Shown: positions 5,534 through 10,159 of the stretch, in pieces
How positions within the stretch are numbered: position 1 is the stretch's first letter
Layout of the letters: each line of letters starts with the position of its first letter
Source: Hydrogenophaga sp.
GTDB taxonomy: Bacteria > Pseudomonadota > Gammaproteobacteria > Burkholderiales > Burkholderiaceae_C
Assembly: GCA_018335615.1 (NCBI GenBank)
Contig: JAGXRS010000286.1
Span: forward strand, 1 to 10,159
Direction: 5' to 3'
DNA length: 10,159 bases
Made by a program: the position numbers and the translations under genes
The notes under the pieces: generated by a model
What the model saw: only the letters and a program-made list of their open reading frames with translations
The model's database searches: none
Told to the model about the DNA's origin: nothing

Positions 5534-6439
5534 TCAGCGCTTGGGCAGATGGATCAGCGGATCGACCGGCTTGCCCTGGCGGCGGACTTCGAAATGCAGC
5601 TTCACCCGATCGGTGTCGCTGCTGCCCATCTCGGCGATTCTCTGTCCCTGGCGAACCGACTGGTCCTCCCGAACCAGCAGCGCCTGGTTGTGCGCGTACG
5701 CCGTGAGATAGGTGTTGTTGTGTTTGAGGATGATGAGGTTGCCATACCCCCGCAGACCCGCGCCCGCGTAGACCACTCGACCATCGGCAGCGGCCACGAC
5801 CGGGTCGCCCACGCGTCCGGCGATGGAAACACCCTTGTTCTTGGCCTCGTCAAAGGTGGCCACCACCGTGCCCTGGGCGGGCCACATGAACTGGATGTCG
5901 TCGGTGCCTGCTGGCTGGCTGGCGGGAGCCGGCGTTGGCGCGGTCGGTACAGGCGTCACAACCGGTGCGGTGGTGCCGGCAGGGCCCAGCGGACGTGCAG
6001 CCACGCCCGTGGACGTGACCGGTGAGCTCGATGCCGTGCCGGCACCGGGCGCCTTGCTGGCGGATGCAACAGTCGTGGACTCGGGCGGAACGACACGCAG
6101 AACCTGACCAACCTCCAGCAGATTGGGGTTGGTGATCGCATTCCATTCCTGAAGGTCGCGCCGCGAATGGCCATGGTCCAGCGCGATGCGAAACAGCGTA
6201 TCGCCAGGCCGAACGGTGTAATAACCCGGCTTGCCGGCGTTCTCTGCACCGGGCAGGGTGCGCGGATCCACCCGGGCGGTGGACCTGTCCTCCACGGGGG
6301 CGGGCTGTGCCACGCGGCGTGTGGAACATCCGGCGGTGACGACCAAGGTGGCCACCACGGCCCAGGCCGCTGCGTTGCGCCAGCTGGAACGATGACCCAT
6401 GGGCCCGTGATCGTGTGACGGATTCGGCAACTGATTCAT
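5534..6439 (-). CDS. nlpD: NlpD/LppB-family lipoprotein with LysM and degenerate LytM domain
   Basis: NlpD is an outer-membrane lipoprotein that activates the cell-division amidase AmiC to split septal peptidoglycan. From the ATG at 6439 the protein has 301 residues: a lipoprotein signal with lipobox TAGC (Cys38), a LysM peptidoglycan-binding domain (about 74-118, YYTVRPGDTLFRIALDHG and a VGQVLRV end), a Pro/Ala/Thr/Ser linker (119-180), and an M23/LytM domain (about 185-298). The zinc ligands are mostly lost: the HxxxD motif reads NKGVS (Asn201, Ser205) and the HxH motif reads KLH (Lys280, His282). This fits an activator and not a hydrolase, as in E. coli NlpD. The start is chosen because TGGGAG (6445-6450) lies five bases upstream; an ATG at 6400 would give a shorter n-region but has no such site. 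The gene sits between pcm and rlmD on the same strand, with rpoS missing from its usual place downstream. Confidence 0.9.
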   Translation of the reverse strand: MNQLPNPSHDHGPMGHRSSWRNAAAWAVVATLVVTAGCSTRRVAQPAPVEDRSTARVDPRTLPGAENAGKPGYYTVRPGDTLFRIALDHGHSRRDLQEWNAITNPNLLEVGQVLRVVPPESTTVASASKAPGAGTASSSPVTSTGVAARPLGPAGTTAPVVTPVPTAPTPAPASQPAGTDDIQFMWPAQGTVVATFDEAKNKGVSIAGRVGDPVVAAADGRVVYAGAGLRGYGNLIILKHNNTYLTAYAHNQALLVREDQSVRQGQRIAEMGSSDTDRVKLHFEVRRQGKPVDPLIHLPKR

Positions 6440-6444
6440 CAAAA

Positions 6445-6450
6445 CTCCCA
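6445..6450 (-). promoter_or_regulatory. Ribosome-binding site favouring the nlpD start at 6439
   Basis: TGGGAG on the minus strand lies five bases before the ATG at 6439. Neither the upstream ATG at 6454 nor the downstream ATG at 6400 has a comparable site. Confidence 0.5.
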
Positions 6451-6519
6451 CCATGGACACGGGTCCCGATCTGACCCGGTCGTACAAAGAACACGCTCAA
6501 ACCTCCCGAGGGCCGAACA

Positions 6520-7317
6520 TCACGCAATACCCGATTTTAGAGGGACGAACATCACCGCTTCGAGCTCGCTACGGACAACACCCGTGCGGGTTTTGTCGAT
6601 GACGATCAGACGCTGCTGGCCGGCGTCGCCGATGGCCGGTGCCACCAACCGCCCCCCGACGGCGAGTTGGTCAACCCATGCCGACGGCAGGCCCTCGCCC
6701 CCGGCGGCGGCGATGATGGCGGCATAAGGCGCCCCTCGCGGGAAGCCAGGCATGCCATCGCCGAACAGGAGGTGCAGGTTAGACAGCTGCATGCCGCGAA
6801 GGTTCTCGCGCGCGCGCTCGTGCAGGCTGCGCACCCGCTCCATGCTGTACACCTCGCGGGACAGATGGCTCAGCAGGGCCGCCTGGTAGCCACAGCCGGT
6901 GCCGATTTCAAGCACACGCCCCAGAGGCTGGTCCCGCCCCTGGCACAGCAACTCCAGCATGCGGGCCACCACGTTGGGCTTGGAGATGGTCTGTCCCATG
7001 CCGATGGGCAGGCTGGTGTCTTCGTAGGCCTGGTTGGCCAGCGCCGAATCGACAAAGCGGTGTCGCTCAACCGTGCGCAATGCCTGGAGCACCCCCGGGT
7101 CCTTCACCCCTTGCGCCTCCAGCTTGCGCACCATCGCCAGTCGCATCGCCTGGGAGGCCATGCCCACCCCCGTGGCCAGCGGCGCCGCACCGGGACGCGA
7201 CACCGGGGCGCCCGGGCGTGGACGCGGCGGTTCGGGCTGGGTTGGCAACTTCGCTGGAAAGCTGGGGCGCGCACGCACCGCGCTCCCAGCGACGGGCGCA
7301 GGCCACCGCGGCTTCAC
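6520..7317 (-). CDS. pcm: Protein-L-isoaspartate O-methyltransferase
   Basis: The enzyme methylates isoaspartyl residues in aged proteins with S-adenosylmethionine, starting their repair. The 265-residue protein has the family core from about residue 53: VERHRFVD (83-90), YEDTSLPIGMGQTISKP (98-114), the SAM motif RVLEIGTGCGYQAA (134-147), then FGDGMPGF (185-192) and GGRLVAP (221-227). The GTG start at 7317 shares four bases (GTGA) with the surE stop, with AAGG seven bases upstream (7325-7328), so pcm is probably translationally coupled to surE. Before the core is a 52-residue Pro/Arg/Ala-rich tail not found in the 208-residue E. coli enzyme. If it is not translated, the ATG of MASQAM (7161) is the likely alternative start. 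The motif usually read as TAA-PE is AAAGGEG here, a mild departure. Upstream extension beyond 7317 would run inside surE and is not supported. Confidence 0.9.
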   Translation of the reverse strand: MKPRWPAPVAGSAVRARPSFPAKLPTQPEPPRPRPGAPVSRPGAAPLATGVGMASQAMRLAMVRKLEAQGVKDPGVLQALRTVERHRFVDSALANQAYEDTSLPIGMGQTISKPNVVARMLELLCQGRDQPLGRVLEIGTGCGYQAALLSHLSREVYSMERVRSLHERARENLRGMQLSNLHLLFGDGMPGFPRGAPYAAIIAAAGGEGLPSAWVDQLAVGGRLVAPAIGDAGQQRLIVIDKTRTGVVRSELEAVMFVPLKSGIA

Positions 7318-8150
7318 GCGAGCGCCTTGCCGCCCGGGGCGGATTCTGCACGCCCGGCTAGAGCACCCTCGGGTGCAGGGCTTGACAGGCCCGCGGCCGT
7401 GGGCACCCAATAGGGCAGACGGTCATGGTCGGTCAGATCCACCTGCAGGGGCGTGATGGTCGCGTAGCCCTGCGCCGTGGCGTGGAAATCGGTGCCTTCG
7501 GCATCGTCCTTGGCTGCGCCGGCGCTGCCGATCCAGTACATCGTGTCGCCCCGGGGGTTGACCTGGGCGATCACCTGTTCGGCCGCGTGGCGCCGGCCCA
7601 GACGGGCCACCTTGAAGCCGCGGATCGCGTCGGCTGGCAGGTTGGGGATGTTCACATTCAGCAGCCAGGGCTCGCCGCGGTGCGCGGCCTCCGGCAGAGA
7701 CGGCAGCAGCTGGGTCACGAGCTGGGCCGCTTTCTGCGCGGCCACATCCAGGTGCGCCCAGCCCTTCTCGGTCTGGGAGAACGCCACCGCCGGCACGCCA
7801 AACAGGTAACCCTCCATGGCCGCCCCCACCGTACCGGAATAGATGGTGTCGTCACCCATGTTGGCCCCGTTGTTGATGCCGGAAACGACGAGATCGGGCC
7901 GGTAGCCCAGCAGCCCGGTGAGCGCGATGTGCACACAGTCAGCTGGCGTGCCATTCACGTAGCGAAAGCCGTTGTACGCCCGGTGCACGTAGAGGGGCGA
8001 GTGCAGCGACAGCGCATTCGATTTGGCACTGTTGTTGTGCTCGGGCGCCACCACTTCCACCTCGACACCGGGAAGCACCCGCAAAGCCTCATAAAGGGCC
8101 ACGATGCCGGGTGCCTGGTAGCCGTCGTCGTTCGAGATGAGGATTTTCAT
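7314..8150 (-). CDS. surE: SurE, 5'/3'-nucleotidase (stationary-phase survival protein)
   Basis: SurE is a metal-dependent phosphatase acting on nucleoside 5'- and 3'-monophosphates and short polyphosphate. The 278-residue protein opens with MKILISNDDGYQAPG, where Asp8 and Asp9 are metal ligands. It continues with APEHNNSAKSNALSL (Ser41) and SGINNGANMGDDTIYSGTVGAA (90-111, Asn93), completing the active site. ITPLQVDLTDH (about residues 235-245) is the usual last conserved block. A tail of about 25 Ala/Gly/Pro-rich residues follows that adds to the typical 250-residue length. No Shine-Dalgarno sequence precedes the ATG; TAGAAT ends six bases before it, suggesting a leaderless transcript. It is the first gene of the surE-pcm-nlpD run and is divergent from the MDR oxidoreductase. 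Confidence 0.96.
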   Translation of the reverse strand: MKILISNDDGYQAPGIVALYEALRVLPGVEVEVVAPEHNNSAKSNALSLHSPLYVHRAYNGFRYVNGTPADCVHIALTGLLGYRPDLVVSGINNGANMGDDTIYSGTVGAAMEGYLFGVPAVAFSQTEKGWAHLDVAAQKAAQLVTQLLPSLPEAAHRGEPWLLNVNIPNLPADAIRGFKVARLGRRHAAEQVIAQVNPRGDTMYWIGSAGAAKDDAEGTDFHATAQGYATITPLQVDLTDHDRLPYWVPTAAGLSSPAPEGALAGRAESAPGGKALA

Positions 8151-8156
8151 GGTCGA

Positions 8157-8162
8157 ATTCTA
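8157..8162 (-). promoter_or_regulatory. -10 element directly before surE
   Basis: On the minus strand TAGAAT matches five of six bases of TATAAT and ends six bases before the ATG. This would place the transcription start at or beside the start codon. No good -35 hexamer is seen at 16-18 bases. Confidence 0.4.
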
Positions 8163-8319
8163 GGTCTTTTGCCCTGCGTGACCGCCAGGCCGAGGGGCCG
8201 CAGGCAGCGCCGGTCCTGTCATGCCCAGCGAGGTCGCCACGGCGACGGCATGGCCGCTGCGGGACACCTCCTCAGAACAACGCGTGTCTATCATGGGCAC
8301 TCCCTTTACACCCCCGAGC

Positions 8320-8324
8320 AAGGA
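8320..8324 (+). promoter_or_regulatory. Ribosome-binding site fixing the MDR oxidoreductase start
   Basis: AAGGA lies six bases before the ATG at 8331. The frame stays open for 900 bases upstream through the opposite strand of surE, so this site and the start of homology settle the start. Confidence 0.8.
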
Positions 8325-8330
8325 ATCCCC

Positions 8331-9320
8331 ATGCAAGCCTGGTTGTGCGAGAACCCGGTGGGCGTTGACGCCCTGACTTGGCAGACGCTGCCCACCCCGC
8401 AGCCCAACGCCGGCGAAGTGCTGATCGAGATCCAGGCGGCGAGCCTGAACTTTCCCGATCTGCTCATCGTGCAGAACAAGTACCAGATGAAGCCTGCCCT
8501 GCCCTTTGTGCCGGGCTCCGAGTACGCCGGCGTGATCCAGGCTGTCGGCGAGGGCGTGACCCACCTGCGGGTGGGCCAGAGCGTGGCGTGCCTCAGTGGC
8601 ACCGGCGGCTTTGCCACCCATACGCTCGCCCCGGCGGCGCTGTGCATGCCGCTGCCCGCCGGTTTCCCGCCCGTGGACGCGGCAGCCTTCATCATGATCT
8701 ACGCCACCTCGTGGCATGCCTTGATGGACCGCGCCTCACTCAAGGCCGGCGAGACGGTGCTGGTGCTGGGCGCCGCTGGCGGCGTGGGCACGGCGGCGAT
8801 CCAGATTGCCAAGGCGGCGGGTGCACGCGTCATCGCCGCTGCGTCGAGTGACGAAAAGTGTGAGCTGTGCCGCCAGCTGGGTGCCGACGCCACCATCAAC
8901 TACAGCGTGCACACGCCCCGAGCGGGCCTGCGCGATGCCATCAAGGAACTCACCGATGGCAAAGGACCGGACGTGGTTTACGACCCGGTGGGCGGTGACT
9001 TCGCCGAACCCGCCTTCCGCTCCATCGCCTGGCGCGGGCGCTACCTGGTGGTGGGATTCGCCAGTGGCCCGATTCCCAGCCTGCCCCTGAACCTGACCCT
9101 GCTCAAGGGCGCCAGCATCGTGGGCGTGTTCTGGGGCGATTTCGCCCGGCGCGAACCCAGAGCGAATGCGCAGATGATGCAGACATTGGCCGACATGTAC
9201 GGCAAGGGACTGATCAAGCCGGTGATCGACCAGACCTTGCCCATGAGCGCATTGCACCAAGCCTACGCCATCATGGGATCGCGCTCCGTCAAGGGCAAGC
9301 TGGTGATGGTGAACCCCTGA
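8331..9320 (+). CDS. NADPH:quinone oxidoreductase-like zinc-free MDR protein
   Basis: The 329-residue protein is a medium-chain dehydrogenase/reductase of the quinone-oxidoreductase branch. Its GroES-like N-terminal half shows SLNFPDLLIVQNKYQ (38-52), LPFVPGSEYAGVI (57-69) and VGEGV. The Rossmann half has VLVLGAAGGVGTAAIQIAKA (143-162) with the AAGGVG nucleotide loop, ASSDEK (171-176), which suits NADPH, LGADATINY (183-191) and VYDPVGG (216-222). It lacks the structural-zinc cysteine cluster and the catalytic-zinc ligands of alcohol dehydrogenases. It probably reduces quinones or other enone-like carbonyls; enoyl reduction is a realistic alternative since the branch is hard to split by sequence. 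It is divergent from surE across 180 bases, and a weak -10-like TATCAT lies at 8289-8294. It converges with the regulator downstream and has no operon partner. Confidence 0.88.
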   Translation: MQAWLCENPVGVDALTWQTLPTPQPNAGEVLIEIQAASLNFPDLLIVQNKYQMKPALPFVPGSEYAGVIQAVGEGVTHLRVGQSVACLSGTGGFATHTLAPAALCMPLPAGFPPVDAAAFIMIYATSWHALMDRASLKAGETVLVLGAAGGVGTAAIQIAKAAGARVIAAASSDEKCELCRQLGADATINYSVHTPRAGLRDAIKELTDGKGPDVVYDPVGGDFAEPAFRSIAWRGRYLVVGFASGPIPSLPLNLTLLKGASIVGVFWGDFARREPRANAQMMQTLADMYGKGLIKPVIDQTLPMSALHQAYAIMGSRSVKGKLVMVNP

Positions 9321-9344
9321 GCCTGCAGGGCCGCGTGTGCAGGC
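9321..9344. repeat. 7-bp inverted repeat after the MDR gene
   Basis: GCCTGCA (9321-9327) and TGCAGGC (9338-9344) are perfect reverse complements around a ten-base GC-rich loop, starting at the first base after the stop. No T-tract follows on either strand. It could be a stabilising 3' hairpin or help factor-dependent termination in this short convergent gap. Confidence 0.5.
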
Positions 9345-9378
9345 CCAGGCCGACCACTTGGCCGCCCGCCCGCACGCG

Positions 9379-10002
9379 TCAGGCCGCGCCGGAGGTCCGC
9401 ATCGCCACCTGGGCCGACAGAAAGCCGTGCAACCAACTCTGGTCGATGGGTTTGTGCGCCAGCACGGTCTTGGGGGGCAAGCCGCCGCGTCGCGCGACTT
9501 CGGCGCCCTCCAGCGCCGTCAGGGCGACGAAGACCGTGTCGGCGAACAGTGCATTGGCCCGCAGCGTCCTCAACAGCTCAAACCCGTCCACGCCCGGCAT
9601 GACCAGGTCGGACACCAGCACATCGGGCTTCAGACTGCTCATATCGATGAGCGCCTCCATGGCAGAGGTCATCACGGTACAGTCCACCGGCAAGCGCCAT
9701 TTCGCCAGATACGCCTGCACCACGGCCAGCATGGCCGCGTCGTCGTCAACCACCAGCAGCTTCAAGCGACCCGTGGCAGCGGCATCGGCCGGAGGACGGA
9801 TGGCATGCCGTTTCTGGTAGGCCAGCACCGACTGCATCGAAATTCGCCGGTGGCCGCCCTGGGTCTTCCAGGCACTCAACTCGTTGCGTTCAACCAGCGA
9901 CTGAACCGTTCCCACCGACAGCCCCAGCAGCCGGGCGGCATAAAAGGTACCGCAGTAGTCGTCTTCGGTTGACGGTGGACGTGGAGAATCTTTCATGTGC
10001 AT
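9379..10002 (-). CDS. Response regulator with N-terminal excisionase/MerR-type HTH and C-terminal receiver
   Basis: The 207-residue protein joins two domains. Residues about 17-64 form an excisionase/MerR-type helix-turn-helix (YAARLLGLSVGTVQSLVERN, then the wing KTQGGHRRI and SVLAYQ). Residues about 80-198 form a receiver domain with the acidic pocket Asp86/Asp87, phospho-acceptor Asp132 in SDLVMPGVDGFELL, Thr162 and Lys184 in HKPI. All phosphorylation residues are present, so it is expected to be controlled by a histidine kinase, but no kinase gene is nearby. The DNA-binding-first order is the reverse of OmpR or NarL types. Two in-frame starts are possible, at 10002 and two codons later at 9996. 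Neither has a strong ribosome-binding site; GAG at 10005-10007 is better spaced for 9996. The target genes are unknown. It is convergent with the MDR gene and lies just past the tRNA-His terminator. Confidence 0.87.
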   Translation of the reverse strand: MHMKDSPRPPSTEDDYCGTFYAARLLGLSVGTVQSLVERNELSAWKTQGGHRRISMQSVLAYQKRHAIRPPADAAATGRLKLLVVDDDAAMLAVVQAYLAKWRLPVDCTVMTSAMEALIDMSSLKPDVLVSDLVMPGVDGFELLRTLRANALFADTVFVALTALEGAEVARRGGLPPKTVLAHKPIDQSWLHGFLSAQVAMRTSGAA

Positions 10003-10032
10003 TGCTCGGGGAATGCCCGTCCACTGGCAGAC

Positions 10033-10073
10033 GGCGAAAAAAAACCCCGCGTCATGGTTGACTGCGGGGTTTT
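10033..10073 (-). terminator. Intrinsic terminator of the tRNA-His gene
   Basis: On the minus strand AAAACCCCGC and GCGGGGTTTT (10064-10073 and 10041-10050 on the plus axis) pair perfectly, with a second inner pairing GTCA/TGAC. The stem runs into eight consecutive T (10037-10044 region as A on the plus strand). It begins eight bases after the CCA end of the tRNA. The layout is that of a strong Rho-independent terminator for leftward transcription. Confidence 0.9.
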
Positions 10074-10081
10074 GAAAGGGT

Positions 10082-10158
10082 TGGGGTGGCTGATGGGGCT
10101 CGAACCCACGACAACAGGAATCACAATCCTGGACTCTACCAACTGAGCTACAGCCACC
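10082..10158 (-). tRNA. tRNA-His (anticodon GTG)
   Basis: The 77-base cloverleaf reads on the minus strand. The acceptor stem GTGGCTG pairs with CAGCCAC, the D-arm is TAGCTCAGTTGGTAGAG, and the anticodon stem CAGGA/TCCTG encloses the loop TTGTGAT with anticodon GTG. The T-arm carries GGGTTCGAGCCCC. The 3' CCA is encoded (10082-10084). An extra G precedes the acceptor stem (10158) opposite C73; this G-1 is the identity mark of histidine tRNA. Only one base of the 5' flank is in the window, so its promoter and possible companion tRNAs cannot be seen. Confidence 0.97.
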
Positions 10159-10159
10159 G

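Noticed and set aside
3967..5706. A 579-codon open frame on the plus strand opposite rlmD and the end of nlpD
   Set aside because: It is a high-GC shadow: the translation is rich in His, Arg, Gln and Gly with no domain, while the minus strand encodes a full RlmD with all catalytic and cluster residues.
6400..6510. GTG at 6492-6494 with GGGAGG upstream on the minus strand, a possible small gene before nlpD
   Set aside because: The frame runs out of phase across the nlpD coding region and yields no recognisable protein; the purine-rich motif can be chance.
7425..8330. In-frame upstream extension of the MDR oxidoreductase
   Set aside because: It runs opposite surE and has no family similarity. 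The AAGGA before the ATG at 8331 and the start of MDR homology set the true start.
8151..8330. A small gene in the surE/MDR divergent gap
   Set aside because: Short frames exist but none has a ribosome-binding site or protein-like composition; the gap is treated as promoter region.
9321..9344. Inverted repeat after the MDR gene as an intrinsic terminator
   Set aside because: The stem is real but no T-tract follows on either strand, so only a repeat is reported.
10082..10158. tRNA-His as the attachment site of an integrated element, with the excisionase-like HTH protein as its excisionase
   Set aside because: The regulator carries a full receiver domain, no integrase is present, and no direct repeat of the tRNA 3' end is seen in the window.

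Overview
This is a GC-rich window (roughly two-thirds G+C by eye) with coding packed on both strands. Gene content and order point to a betaproteobacterium of the order Burkholderiales, most likely Comamonadaceae. The main clues are a tonB-exbB-exbD-hemP run, a surE-pcm-nlpD-rlmD run, a YccA-like Bax-inhibitor-1 protein and a response regulator with an N-terminal excisionase-type helix-turn-helix. The assignment rests on recognised families, not on any database search.

Left part (1-2478): the 3' part of a tonB gene enters from the left edge. It is followed on the same strand by exbB, exbD and hemP, each with a good ribosome-binding site. Together these encode the proton-driven energiser of outer-membrane transporters plus a small haemin-uptake protein. 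No receptor or haem ABC transporter is visible; hemP is the last gene of the run and is followed by a hairpin. Facing it on the minus strand is a GlcG/HbpS-family gene, a family often annotated as haem-binding. The gap between the two contains an inverted repeat and a short coding-like stretch that belongs to neither gene.

Middle (2479-3984): the divergent gap between the GlcG/HbpS gene and the BI-1/YccA gene carries two adjacent strong palindromes. The BI-1/YccA gene ends at a double terminator whose second hairpin is a perfect 32-bp palindrome. Next is a small predicted lipoprotein of unknown function, convergent with rlmD.

Central minus-strand block (3985-8150): reading leftward, surE, pcm, nlpD and rlmD follow each other. 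surE and pcm overlap by four bases (GTGA). In many proteobacteria rpoS lies directly after nlpD; here only about 100 bp separates nlpD from rlmD and no rpoS is present. surE and rlmD each have a -10-like hexamer exactly six bases before the ATG and no clear Shine-Dalgarno sequence, which suggests leaderless mRNAs.

Right part (8151-10159): a zinc-free NADPH:quinone-oxidoreductase-like MDR gene runs rightward and converges on a minus-strand HTH-plus-receiver regulator. The window ends with a tRNA-His gene on the minus strand, followed by a strong intrinsic terminator.

I see no mobile element, CRISPR array, phage gene or toxin-antitoxin pair. The window looks like ordinary chromosomal core. The most unusual points are the paired palindromes, the empty rpoS slot, the leaderless-type starts and the orphan coding-like stretch.
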